From Pyrrhosoma nymphula (Eukaryota > Arthropoda > Insecta > Odonata > Coenagrionidae): a stretch of 64,000 nucleotides of DNA. Positions 1 through 10,230 of this stretch are shown one piece after another. Position 1 is the first letter of the stretch. Each line of letters opens with the position of its first letter. Made by a program: the position numbers and the translations under genes. Under the pieces are notes generated by a model, which was not told where the DNA came from, did not search any database, and saw only the letters and a program-made list of their open reading frames with translations. Location: positions 47,753,164 through 47,817,163 of the forward strand of contig OY754337.1 of NCBI GenBank assembly GCA_963573305.1. The letters are read 5' to 3'.

Positions 1-215
1 AAGGAGAGATAAACTTACTGAACAAATTTTGTGACACAACAGTGAAAAGATTTTTGGAAGGAGAAATAATTGGGAAGATTTGTAGAGGAAGACCAAGAAT
101 GGAATTCTTCAAGCAAATCACGTAGGACGTCAAAGTAAATAATTATGTAGGAATGAAGCGGTTGACAGAGAGGAGAGTGGAACGGAGAGCTGCTGCAAAC
201 CAATCTTCGGATTGA
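1..215 (+). pseudogene. 3' end of a non-LTR retrotransposon ORF2 (C-terminal tail)
   Basis: Frame from base 3 reads to a TGA at 213-215 and encodes the tail found after the reverse transcriptase (RT) domain in many arthropod LINEs. It contains a RGRPRM motif (about 84-101), then a segment ending KRLTERRVERRAAANQSSD at the stop. One in-frame TAG (about 123-125) breaks it, so it is dead. The element is cut by the window edge; the RT core would lie to the left. The same tail type recurs at 50190-50560 and, on the minus strand, at 52216-52725. The assignment rests on recalled family patterns, not on a search. Confidence 0.7.
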
Positions 216-1639
216 TAACAACTAAAAATGATAGAATTATTGTAATTAAATGCATGTGAAACTGGCCAACATGAGATGTCCAAGCAGGATGGAAAATAAG
301 TCGCGAGGCATTGCGAATTCAAAAGCCTGGAAGGTTATTGTCGTACAGTTACTGCAAAAGAAAAAAGCGAACGAAAAAGGTCGCCTCGTGACACAAACCG
401 ATTGACAAGGCGAACATCCACCGCCTTTAAGCCGTCGCCGTGCATGCTAAGGTGTGTCCCTCCGAAATCTTTTCTACCTCCTGTCTCGTCCCAAGTGGCG
501 TGCCTCCTTTTGGCGTGGTGGTGGCACGCACCGTTATGTCTCTCTCTCTCTCTATACTTGCCCCTTTGAACACGACACGCTGAGAACGGCCCCCTCTTCC
601 CCCTCCTCCCGCCCCCCCAATTTCCACCTCACTGCCCTCTCACCTCCTACCCCTCTCAAGGGGCCTACCTCTCTCTCCAAAGACACTTCCGCACTCAATT
701 GTTCCACGGTGGAGAGAGACAGAGAAAGGGGGTATGGCGGAGAAGACGTCAGATGAACGGGGCAATCTCCCACAATCAATCCGCGGGATGGAATTTTTTT
801 AGCTCGAACTGGGGCATTAACTCAAAATTGGAGCATACGTAAGGTAGTCACATCCATCACTATGAGTTCAATTTGTAATTGAACATCTCGTTCACAATCT
901 CAAAAACTTAAAAAAAAATCATTTCAAAATCATCCAAACCCCCTATTAAATCCCCTATGGCAATTGCACATCGATCCACTCTTAAACCCTCCAAAAATAC
1001 TATCCTCCGCCGCACACTTTCCAACTAAATGCAAAAAAGTAAAACTTCACCATGGATTCACGGTCCCCCCCTCACTCAATAACTAACCAATCCGTCGCGC
1101 ATAAGCCTCCTAGGTATCTCAAACCACCTGAACCAGATAGAAAAATAAGTAAAATAAAATAAACCCGGAAACACCATTCTCAATAGTCCCCCAGCAACTG
1201 ACTAGCCAAAGTCATTGTCACATTACTAAACAAAAAACTTTGGTAAAACATCTGTAATAGGAAGCACAAGAGCAAGAATTATTGAAGACCTAAACAACCA
1301 AATACCTAAAAACATAAAAATAAATCATAAAAGCCCCGCCCTAAAAACTTTCCCCAGTCCATAGAGATCATACTGAAAAGGGACAAAAAAGTCGCAAGAC
1401 CTGTAGCCATAGCTGCAGCTGCTAGTCATCTTTATCATCATTGGGTATTCTACCGAATGATTAGTACGTTTTTGGACGGTCCTTATCCATTTTATACCAC
1501 AATAGGGACGATGTATCGGCCCACGGTATTTTGTGCGAAAACAGCCACGCGCATATTTACGCAAAACATATTTTTTATTTGTTTTTCATCCGTGGCCATC
1601 GCAAACAGAATGGGACAGCCTTTCACACCGGGTATTAAG
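216..1639. other. no gene seen; pyrimidine/GC-rich patch at 440-780
   Basis: Mostly AT-rich unique-looking DNA. The 440-780 patch is GC- and CT-rich, contains a short TC microsatellite (about 540-555) and stays open in several frames because of base composition; no domain or splice context supports coding. A short motif around 1437-1482 (a TATTCTACC core followed by a TTTTTGGAC core) recurs at 3978-4020, suggesting a small dispersed repeat. Confidence 0.4.
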
Positions 1640-1790
1640 TAATTAATAACGGACGACCACACACAATTATACCCAGGGTGGTGAAAAATCTACCAAGGTA
1701 GGACTCGAACTCGCGACTCTTGGCGAGCAACATAATTAGGTTAGCAGGTGAGAACTTTGCCCCACCATCACCAAGACCGACAAATATCTG
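1640..1790 (-). mobile_element. tRNA-derived SINE (SINE-A), degraded
   Basis: Read on the minus strand there is a tRNA-like head. An A-box-like TGGTGGGGCAAAGTTC (about 1770-1755) and a B-box GAGTTCGAGTCCT (about 1710-1698) are spaced as in an RNA polymerase III promoter. They are followed by a non-tRNA body with a short GT-rich stretch. The same head is found on the minus strand at 2850-2990 and 55200-55390. No cloverleaf integrity or anticodon can be defended, so it is a SINE rather than a tRNA gene. Confidence 0.65.
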
Positions 1791-1920
1791 TTCGTAAATA
1801 ATAATTACCATTACAATACATTCTAAAAACACTATTCTTCACCATTCGTTGGATCAAGCATTTCGAAAAACACAGATTCCGAGGCATTGGTTTCGATTTA
1901 AGTTCTACACCTATATCTGC

Positions 1921-1962
1921 ATACCACGCGCCTCTGCGAGCCGCTGCAGAGGCGTGTGGTAT
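1921..1962. repeat. GC-rich perfect-like hairpin
   Basis: Bases 1921-1937 and 1946-1962 are reverse complements with one mismatch in 17 positions, around an 8-base loop. The stem is much richer in GC than its surroundings. It is not part of any repeat copy seen elsewhere in the window. Confidence 0.8.
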
Positions 1963-2149
1963 GGGGTGTTTGGACACCAGATATGGAAGAGGGGAGGGGT
2001 AGAATAGGGTAAAGGAGGTAGGAGAGGATGAAGGTGAATTGAATGTTAATTGTGTTAACGATGTGGCTTAGAATAGTGCCACGCTGCATTTGTTATAGTC
2101 ACTAATTGTGCGTGGGAAGAAGAGATTTTTGTGCCTGTCAGTTGGGCTG

Positions 2150-2500
2150 CGTATCTATCTTATGTTGACACTCCTATCAATTCTCGAGATATAGCGAGGC
2201 GATAAAATAATACTCTCCGTGTCGTACTTTAAGTCCGCCTCATCGGAGTTTTCCAAGTAATCTAAGCCTAGCGTGTAGCCTCCGAGTCTCGAACGGTTCC
2301 CAAGCTAATCCTTCCATCAACCGTGTCACACTTTCTATGCACTCGTGGTGCAGTTTTATACAAAGCGTGCGGCTTTCCTTAGCATTTCATTTACTTCGCG
2401 AATTAAATCTTACAGTGTAGGGTCCCAAACACTCTTGGCGTATTCGATATGTGGACTTACAAGAGAAAAGCAGCATCTCTCTTTTACATTTTCATCATTT
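2150..2500 (-). pseudogene. CR1/L2-like LINE ORF2 C-terminal fragment
   Basis: The minus strand encodes, with frame changes, the conserved block after the RT domain of CR1-like LINEs. A LVSPHIEYAKSVWDP motif lies near 2475-2425 (family form: LVRPHLEYAASIWDP). It is followed near 2290-2190 by a region resembling WEP.ETRRL.ARL and then YDTESI. Stops and shifts show it is inactive. It matches the better copy at 61500-61780 on the plus strand. Confidence 0.7.
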
Positions 2501-2849
2501 CCTACTATTCGCTTGATAAAATCCTAGTTTCTTTAATGCAACACCACTAATGTTCCGTATGTATCTTCAGAGTTCTCGGCGCTGAATTCAGTACTAATTT
2601 CTGTAATGACCAAGGGCCGTGTAAAATAGCCTTAACAAACTTTGTATCTACATTCGGCTCGACTGGGACACAGATCTCGATTGATGACCTAGAAACGAAC
2701 GGTATAGATCATATACACTCTCCACATAAGGTGATCTAGAGGAACATATGTATAATTTCAGGCATTCCCGGCGAATGATGCTGATAAGTTCTTCTCGGGT
2801 TTCCCACCGGGATAGACTCTCCATGGTCGCCGGCGTTTCGGCGGAAGAC

Positions 2850-2990
2850 TTTCCAGCCATTTTCAAGGCTCTGGAGGCCCCCTAATATGTAATGGATCCA
2901 GATCCTTGAAAAGGGCAGTAAAGTATTCCGAACCCACGACCCTAGGCGAGAACATGACAAGGTTAGCAGGTGACGGTTAGCTTTGGGCTA
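2850..2990 (-). mobile_element. tRNA-derived SINE (SINE-A), degraded
   Basis: The minus strand shows the SINE-A head: a CACCTGCTAACC segment (about 2974-2963), then a CTAGGGTCGTGGGTTCGGA segment (about 2945-2927) where the B-box lies. The head is recognisable by comparison with 1640-1790 and 55200-55390, but the B-box has mutated. It ends a few dozen bases from the exon at 3031-3291, so it sits in the intron downstream of that exon. Confidence 0.55.
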
Positions 2991-3030
2991 TAGGAGGAAG
3001 AATATTACGTTCCTCGCCCCAGCCGCTTAC

Positions 3031-3291
3031 CTTGCATGACGGGAACCCTGTCGGCCGACTTGGACTTGGAGAGGCACCCGCGGACGATGTCGCCGTTGGC
3101 CGGGGACAGTTTGTGGGCCTCCCACCAGTCGGGGGGTCCGTAGAGGGCGCTGGAGTTCATGGCCCCGCGACGATGCCCTCCGCTCGTCCACCGCTCCCTC
3201 TGCTGACCGTCCAGCGATGAGCCCCTCGTGACGGCCTGCAGGCGACTGTGCTGAGGCTGCTGACCCGCGGGGCCCGTCCCCGGAGGCAGAT
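3031..3291 (-). CDS. internal exon of an unidentified host gene (87 codons' worth)
   Basis: The minus strand has an acceptor with a good pyrimidine tract (about 3310-3292, ending TTTTTTCAG) and a donor CAAG|gtaagc at 3031/3030. The 261-base segment between them is open in one frame: two bases, 86 codons, then one base. It is strikingly GC-rich against AT-rich flanks. The product is polar, with Gln/Pro/Ser/Arg-rich first residues, then around residues 45-60 a distinctive SSALYGPPDWWEAHKL, then a basic GCLSKSKSADRVPV end. This looks like an ordered short motif inside a disordered region. I do not recognise the family. Phase 1 on both sides means the exon can be skipped or duplicated without frameshift. 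The start methionine is unlikely to be here. Confidence 0.72.
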
Positions 3292-3299
3292 CTGAAAAA

Positions 3300-4075
3300 A
3301 CACAAGGGAACGCTCAAATTAAAATCTAAGATGAAAAACTCAGCAGTTAAAGAGCAGAGAGGTAGATTCCAGGGCGGGAAGGTTTAAAATGTCATTTTAC
3401 CCGCGTACGATTAGTGACAAAAATAACTATGAATGATGCCACAAATAATGTAACGATAGGTGGTATTGTTATTGTTTTAGATAGAAAGCTTTTATTATAT
3501 AGATATATTAATTAAGAAAGAAAGCTTGTTATTATGGTCTTTTTTATTTTTCCCCTATTTTCGATTTATGCAGAAGATGATCGGTGACGTAACCATTATT
3601 TCGTTTCCGGGGGAGGGTCCATGTTGAGTATAAACAATAAACAGGGGGGGTGCAATATTTTTTCTAATCAGGAGCAAAGCAAAGTTGTTTTTAAGCAATA
3701 TAGAGTCCAATTGCGACTGTAGTTTAACAGCCGATTTTAAAAGATTTTTTGCCGCGCAAGTTCCTGAAAGAATACAAATGCTCACGGTTTATTATGTTTG
3801 AAAACATTCAAATATTAATTGAATTTTTTTTTCAGTATTAAAAAAATATAGTCACATTTTTGTTTAAAATATAAACATTTTGCCTTGGAGTCCTTTGTTA
3901 AAATAAATTAAAAAATTCGGGTACGGTCCGGACACCATGGACTCCCTCACCGGCTACGTCACTGATTTCATTTTTTCATTCAGGTATTCTACCAGCTGAT
4001 TGGTAGGTTCTTGGACAGGTTAGCATGACTGAACTCTCAACAAATTTTTCACGTAATGTATTGAATGCCCACTAC
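3300..4075. other. intronic or intergenic AT-rich DNA, no gene seen
   Basis: AT-rich sequence, the upstream intron if the exon at 3031-3291 is real. The only recognisable item is the second copy of the small TATTCTACC...TTGGAC motif at 3978-4020. Confidence 0.4.
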
Positions 4076-4500
4076 GCAGTACGCGAACGATAAGAGAACA
4101 TAATAGATGCCACTGAGACTTTATAATTACGTGTTTCGATAGGAAATGTAGCTAAATATTTCATTTGCTCTTTAATGATTGTTCCTTAATCTACTGCGCA
4201 GTACAAACAGCACATTTTGCACGCTTCCTGAATAACTCTTGTATCTCTGTGCAATCTTGTAGTTTCAAAATAATCTAATACTCATAGTTACTAAAAGAGA
4301 GGTAGCATGCCTATAGTGTAGTGTGTGCTCGTAAAAAAATTCACCTCCTGACGGGTATTTGCAAGCTTTGGCTTATGAATTGATAATCATCGTTTCTTCA
4401 ACTTTAGTAGAGTATAGTTTAGTACATATTGGTGAAAAACGTAGCCCCAGTCACACACCCTTGATGTGGCTTGCAGGGTATAATGTAGATTAATGGATGT
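4076..4500 (+). mobile_element. CR1/L2-like LINE 3' UTR remnant
   Basis: Aligns by eye over its whole length with 31692-32130: shared GCGAACGATAAGAGAA start, CTTGTATCTCTG middle, and an end with CCCAGTCACACACCC followed by TGATGTGGCTTGC. The end matches the 3' terminus of the LINE at 61920-62005 (CCCGCCACACGCC then GGCGGCTTGCGGGG), and the terminal GTAGAT repeat is still visible near 4485. It contains no coding sequence, so it is a severely 5'-truncated or eroded copy. Confidence 0.65.
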
Positions 4501-5299
4501 ACACATCTATCTGAGGATGAGCTCTATCCAAATGACGATGAAGAAGGGATGGCGATTCCACTGAAGATGTTCATCCTCTTTCGTGCGAGGACCATTCGCA
4601 GTCTATCTGCGATCTTTTCGAAGGGTCGGAATCTGTTAGGGAGGGTTGTTAGGTAACCAAAAATGGAGAAGAGCAATGATGCGATGTGCGAGAGAATATC
4701 GAGGTGACCCGCGCTGAAACACACAAGAGGAACCATGGAAAAGACTCGGGGGATAAGAGGCTGAGCAAGGGGAGGGTGAGTCAAAGGAGGGAGGATGATA
4801 GGGGGAGAAAAGAGTTGGGCTATATGGGCCGGAGATCATTCCAACGACGTGGACGATAGTGGATACGTGGTAAGGTCAGGGTCGGAGGTCATGGAAATAA
4901 AAAAGGCGCGCTGCGTGGGAAAAATTCGCAGGTGCCATCGCCACAAACGCGCGCACGTGTTTGGGATCTATTTGATGATTAAACTATCAAGGAGAGGTAT
5001 GAAGAGAAAATTGCGGGGTGAATGCTCATAGGATAAGAGCTTTTGAGCTAAGCCGATAAGGAAAATTCTAATCGCTTGAATCTGCATCATCTTCCGCGAG
5101 CAGCCGTTTTTGGGCGTGAGTTTCCCTCTGAGGCTTCAACAACCAACAGGGAGATGAAATCAGCAAAAATAGTTGAAATTTTTAGAAGCACGTAAGCGTT
5201 TCCCATTTGCAGAGCCGTGGCCGTAAACAAAGCGAGGAAACGTCGTGATAACCATATTTACACGTATCCGGTCAGTTATAGCTCTCGCAAAAATTCCTC
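4501..5299. other. no gene seen
   Basis: Moderately purine-rich DNA. Open frames on both strands are short and lack family features, splice signals or consistent composition. Confidence 0.4.
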
Positions 5300-5720
5300 G
5301 CAGAGGACGATTTTAGGACATGGGCTACGCTACTATGAGAATCCAGTGAAACGGGGAGGTAGGTTGCAAAGAGTGGAGGGAGAGTCAGAAAGCATTTCTA
5401 ATTGCTGCCCACACAAGCGCTTCGAGAGGTGGGAATGACTCATCATTAACTACCGTCCCGTTTCGACACGTTTACAATGAGACCCCAAGATAGGGTCCCT
5501 TGTCGAGTCATAGAGATGGGTAATTTTATAGACACCTGCCTTTTAGCCTTGTGTGTGTGTGTGTGCCCCGCGGTTTTTTCGCGAAGAAGTTTGGTTGCCC
5601 TGCTTCTCTCTCCTCTCCCTCTCTTACCCTTCGCCCTTTCCCGTCACCCCCTCCACTTCTACCTCCCTTCCTTCCTGCGCAGGTCTACGCAACGAATTTT
5701 GCGATAGCCATACTATTTAT
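5300..5720 (+). repeat. dispersed repeat, pair with 42793-43160
   Basis: Shares an ordered series of blocks with 42793-43160: ATTTTAGGACATGGGCTACG, AATTGCTGCCCA, AAGCGCTTCGAGA, the CCGTTTCGAC region, ATGAGACC, then a long CT-rich tract and GCAGGTCT. This copy also carries a TG microsatellite at about 5551-5564. Its class is not clear: no coding frame, terminal inverted repeat or pol III box stands out. Confidence 0.65.
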
Positions 5721-5764
5721 CTTCAAATGCCTATACATATCTAGTCTCATATATTAATGTAAGT

Positions 5765-5900
5765 AGTAACGGTCTGCCACTTTGGAAGCACCGGTTCCCG
5801 CAAAGTCACAAAAGTTAAGTATTGTTGGCTTCGGCACAAACTCCGAAGGGTGATCATTCTACTCGTCCCGAATAGGATCAACTGTTCACTGCAAGAAGAC
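5765..5900 (+). mobile_element. 5S-rRNA-like SINE fragment
   Basis: The stretch CACCGGTTCCCG (about 5790), then AAAAGTTAAGTATTGTTGG (about 5809-5827) and GAAGGGTGATC (about 5846-5856), follows the order of 5S rRNA: the GAAGTTAAGC...GTCGGG A-box region, then the TGGGTGACC region. It is far too diverged to be a 5S gene and has no pairing terminal stem. A 5S-derived (SINE3-type) element is the best reading. Confidence 0.45.
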
Positions 5901-7726
5901 CCTTGCCCCTGTCTGCAAGTGGCATAAAAGTAAGTGCGAACCGTCCGTCCGTCAACAAATGCTAAAATAAGTACTACTACAGACGTTAGGAATGTTTAAT
6001 GCAGAATAATCCATCATAGGTATTCTACGAAACAAATGGTTGCTCCACGGACTGAACCGGTTTAAATTTACTCCAATATAAATCTTGAAAAAAGTTGCAT
6101 TCACATCATTTAAGTCTAACTGGTCTTATACACAGAATCCTGAATAAGTGCGCAATATTATAGTATTTGAGGGTTCAATTAAATTCAAATAGTATGAATG
6201 AAATTTATAAGTACTTTATACTATACAAGGGTAATAATAAATATAATATTCAAAAGAACTTCGAATGGTTCCTAACGTAAACATTTTATTTAAAAATTAT
6301 AATTCAGTTTAAAATAAATACTTTTTAATAAATACGTACAAAAAACTTTTCATTCGCACCTATGTGTACGTCTGTAAATAACCTTGCACTAAACTCGTGA
6401 CGCACCAACATGAAATATTTTCATAACTATAAATTCCTCCTGTGCGCACACGATAATGTCATTAAAAGGAGTCATTCAATGTACAATCGCCGCATAAAGT
6501 TTGGCGACATCGACAAAAGCACCGAACATGCAAAACTACGATGTCGTGAGGCTCCACTGATTCAAAAGTGAGGGGTGGGGAGGGGAGATAGAGAGGAGGG
6601 GGTGGGAAGGAGGTGAGAAAGTGGCCAGAGTAGATGTGAATCGGAACCTCGTCTTGGGGGCTAGTGAATTAAGGGGATTAAGTTGCCGATGTCACCAGAC
6701 TTTATGCGGCGACTGTACATCGCTCCCATTTCGTTTTGCTTGCAAATAAAAACATACCCACCAAAATACACCGTCAGGACGTTCATTAACCGAATATGGT
6801 TCTACAGAAGTAGAGCACCGGACGATACGTCAATTAAGGAAATGACATTATGGCAAGGTAACTCATTTCAATGGCTAACCGACCAGGAAAGCGAAAGTGA
6901 CCTCCAAACGTAAGCTTTTAGGGCTAAGGAAACGACGAAGAAAAGATGATATGGATTACAAGGAGATATTAAATCACTTTTCGCAAGGATACCAATTTAA
7001 ACGGCATTCAAACAGACGGCCGAGTAAATTCAGGGCATCATTTAGAAACTCTTTTAGTTAAGACTTCGGCGGCTGCAACGAAATATCGGAAATGTGAATA
7101 TTTCTGCAACTACGGTTCACTTGATTTTAACCCACAGCAATCGTTCATCGTCATGTAAGAACAAAATAATAATAAGAGGAGACGTAAGTAGCACAGTACA
7201 TATGATTTTTTTTAACAGAACTGTACATAGCAGGAGAAAATCTTTTAGAGCCAAAGAAACACACAAGGAACGGTGGAGAAGAATGAAGGTATGCATGAGG
7301 TTTTCAATACATACACACATGTTAAAGATACATGATACCCCTATGATCCACTCCTATGATCCTATGATGATACAAAATCTACATGATACCCCTATGAGCC
7401 ACTTCAAGGGCATGAGGCAGGAGGTGGGATATTGGCCACGAAGAGGGGAAGAAATACCTATCAGTTTCATTTGGAGTTGAGATATTTATTTAATACAGTA
7501 TGTAGCGTTGAATGATTCCAATATCTTTCGTCGGCCTCAAGGCTACAACCAATTTACATGTTCTCCAAAGTCACTGCAAAGAGAAGTTTGAAATATCAAT
7601 TGGGGAATACACGCAATTGACTATTGCTGTCATTATTTTAATGGCATACACGCATACGTTTAAAGACAGCTTTAAGATTGCGGAATAAACCAGGGTAGAT
7701 TGGAGCCTCTTCAAGCGTTTACATTA
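5901..7726. other. no gene seen; short direct repeats
   Basis: AT-rich. A 128-codon open frame at 7094-7480 is low-complexity and includes a direct repeat of ACATGATACCCCTATGA (about 7330 and 7381), so I do not call it a gene. A segment with TTTTTTTAACAGAACTGTAC at about 7207-7226 also occurs at about 45212-45231, marking another small dispersed repeat. Confidence 0.4.
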
Positions 7727-7930
7727 CATTGTAAATGATAAGTATAACTTAGTTTTTCCACATAAATTTATTACAACAAGACGACCTAGGTTTCGACGTT
7801 CGCGTGATGATGACGAGCCTCGCCGAAGAGACCTCGGAGAAGACCTGATGACGAGCTTCGTCGAAACCTAGGTCGTCTTGTTGTAATAAACCTATGTGGA
7901 AAAACTAAATTATACTTAGCATTTACAATG
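7727..7930. mobile_element. fold-back element (FB family) with hammerhead-like core
   Basis: A near-perfect inverted repeat with two 72-base arms (7727-7798 and 7859-7930) and a 60-base loop. The right arm carries CGAAACCTAGGTC followed by a TAATAAAC...TATGTGGAAAAAC tail; the same arm layout occurs at 30463-30611 and 38494-38643. There is no coding sequence. The tail with an AATAAA-like signal and the embedded ribozyme-like motif suggest descent from a Penelope-like or retrozyme-type retroelement. That origin is inferred from known hammerhead-bearing families and is not seen directly. Confidence 0.75.
7840..7879 (+). ncRNA. type I hammerhead-ribozyme-like motif
   Basis: Elements occur in hammerhead order: stem I strand AAGAC (7840-7844), invariant core CTGATGA (7845-7851), a small hairpin (7852-7862), GAAA (7863-7866), a minimal stem III ACC-TA-GGT (7866-7873), cleavage triplet GTC (7872-7874), then GTCTT (7875-7879), which pairs perfectly with the first strand. 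The weak point is stem II. Its helix is shifted, leaving two unpaired bases before GAAA or else consuming the core GA, so catalytic activity is uncertain. Very short stem III is known in hammerheads of retroelements, where dimers are the active form. Confidence 0.55.
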
Positions 7931-9710
7931 CTAAGCAAATTCCACGAAGTAACGCCCGAGACAATAGGTTTACACAATAAATAATGGATGGAATTATACA
8001 GGCTGACAACAATTCAAACGATGAATTTCTGCTCATAAATGATCAAGGAGGAATCCAATTTGGGGGATTCAATCCCAATGGAGGATGTGGATCGAGAATA
8101 TATTAAGAGGTGATGAGTTTCTTTTAAAGCCTTTCAAAGATTTTAAATCACCCTGCGCAGATTAGTACACAACGCAGCAGATAAAAACATGAGTCCACGT
8201 TCAAGTTGACGATTGTAACAATCTGCGCTGAAGAGTTTACAACAGGGCGGGATGATATCCAGCTTCTTTACAAAATTGGTCAAACTCATCTCTCAATTCC
8301 AAATTATTCTTTTTTCTTTTCTCCATGTAATCATCCCCATTATCTTAGACATTGAGATATACCCGTTCTACGGCAGCATAACTCGCCGCCATTAAAAATT
8401 TCGTCTGCTAGCTCACACGCTAACGCATACAAACTACGATGAAGGTGTGCTTGAATCTGCTTCGCGCAGATTCCGTCACCAATTCGAATGGAACACGCTC
8501 TGCGCTGAACAGATTGAAATGGTTTAGAGCAGGTGCGTGATAGGAAAGCACTGCATGCTTAAATAGAGCGCAACAGGCGATCACGAGTGAGGAAGAAAAC
8601 CGGGAGACTTGAATGAATGGCTAAATGATACGAGGAATTTGGGACAAACGATACAGGCGTAAAATTTGAAGGCAGCGACACTAAAGAAGTCCAAAAAAAC
8701 TCTCCTAAGTTTCATTACTCCTAAAAAAACAGACTCTTACACGTAATATCTTAGATGGAATCCGAATCAGAGTACACCTCAAAAATGGCAACACACACTT
8801 TACAGCAAGTGTAAAGAGAATGGTTAGTCACTGAAATTTTACGGCCACGCAACTCATGAGACTCTTGGCTATTTCCGCTCATCGACGTTCCTCTTTATTC
8901 CTCACAGCATGTTCACGACAGTACGAAAGACATAAAGTGGAATAAGTACATACATTCATTACATGGGCTATTAAAAGTTTTGATTTCGATCTAAGTGGCT
9001 ACCTTGTGAATGCATAATGAATTATAAATGTGTAATAACCCAATCATATTCATGGACCATCAAGGTAAAGGGATTAATCTGTAAGTTTGGTGATGGCTAG
9101 TTGTGCGTATTCGTTTGCGAAAGTATATTCTCCAAAAAAGGAGAGTGAAGTTTCATCTTTTGGCCACATTTGAGGAAATGCATTTTCACATTTAAGTAAA
9201 TATTTCACATTGAACACACAACTAGAGAGCTGTCCTATTAAGAGAGCCCAGGTTCCGAGACAAGGTAGTGGCAGAGATTTATCAGTTGGGTATAGCGGTA
9301 GCGAAACTTGGTTGGATTCGTCTGCGAGAAGTATAACGTGAAGAAGGGGAAGGCTTAGGCAATGAAGTCTTCCAATGAAAAGGGTCTTCTGCGCAAATTC
9401 CACCATGCTTCGCAAACATTATACCAATCCCTACTAGGATACTACGTTGAGAGCATAAAAAAGCAGGAATCCTTCCATCGAATATGATGCCAGAAAATAC
9501 AAACCCGTTGGTGTTTTACGTTCGACGAGCTGGAGCTGTTGCTGTCGCTGAGTTTCTCTCAAACCCTCCTCCATTCCTAAAATAAACATTACCTCACCAA
9601 CCGACACACCAATCGTTCATGGCGCGAATGGCCTCAGTAGCCGGTAGCCTCCATGCATTACTACTAACAGCAAGGGATTCACCTTCAAATTTAATCTTGC
9701 ATGGTGGATT
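7931..9710. other. no gene supported; small inverted repeats and a 113-codon minus frame
   Basis: AT-rich. Several TCTGCGC/GCGCAGA words cluster at 8150-8520. The minus-strand open frame at 9074-9415 has no recognised motif, no clear splice context and average composition; I treat it as chance. Confidence 0.35.
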
Positions 9711-10131
9711 TTAATGCAGACTCATTCTTAAACCACATGAAGTCGAAATTGTGTCATGGGTAGCGACCTGCAATCGCTCATATTTCACAAAGGAGATCGA
9801 CCGAAAGATTTTAATCGTAGATAAAAAAAGAAGAGTACCTATCCAAGTTCCAATACGAGTGTACAAAAGGATAGGGTGCACTCGATCGAAAATGAATAAA
9901 ATCACGGCAATGTTCAGGCCAAGGTCCGACCCAAAACTGGTTTCCCCAATGCCACCATCTAAAATAAAACGACTCTTATTGAAAACATTAAAACCTGACC
10001 AATCAACCGATGAGGGCAGATTAAAGAACATAAAACCGACCGCCCCCGTAATCACCTCCATGATGAAAACATTCCAAAAAAAGCAGTATGAAAACGAAGC
10101 ATTTTGCCCACGGGGAGACGTTTCAAAAACC
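9711..10131 (-). CDS. possible coding segment with hydrophobic stretches, unidentified
   Basis: One minus-strand frame is open from after a TAA at about 10134 to a TAA at about 9711-9713, roughly 140 codons. The product has three to four hydrophobic blocks, including FSYCFFWNVFIMEVITG, LGLNIAVILFIF and GTWIGTLLFLSTIKIF, separated by short polar pieces; this resembles multi-pass membrane protein. A possible donor CAG|gtcgct (about 9767) is weak. An equally long plus-strand frame overlaps but is uniformly Lys/Arg-rich and looks like the antisense shadow. It could be an exon of the minus-strand membrane gene inferred from 53597-53793 and 19518-19646, an unrelated pseudogene, or chance. Confidence 0.28.
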
Positions 10132-10230
10132 GATTATCATAATCTCATTCCGTATTCCAATCTCTTTCGGACGCATTCTTCGTCTCTAATGGTAGCAAAT
10201 GATTCGACATTTCACCCTTCAGCGACATGA

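Noticed and set aside
1640..1790. True tRNA gene
   Set aside because: Pol III boxes are present, but the acceptor and anticodon stems do not pair; the same head recurs with a SINE body.
7094..7480. 128-codon plus ORF as a gene
   Set aside because: Low-complexity with an internal direct repeat; no recognisable features.
9751..10230. 159-codon plus-strand ORF
   Set aside because: Lys/Arg-rich throughout with no domain; it is antisense to a more protein-like hydrophobic frame and looks like its shadow.
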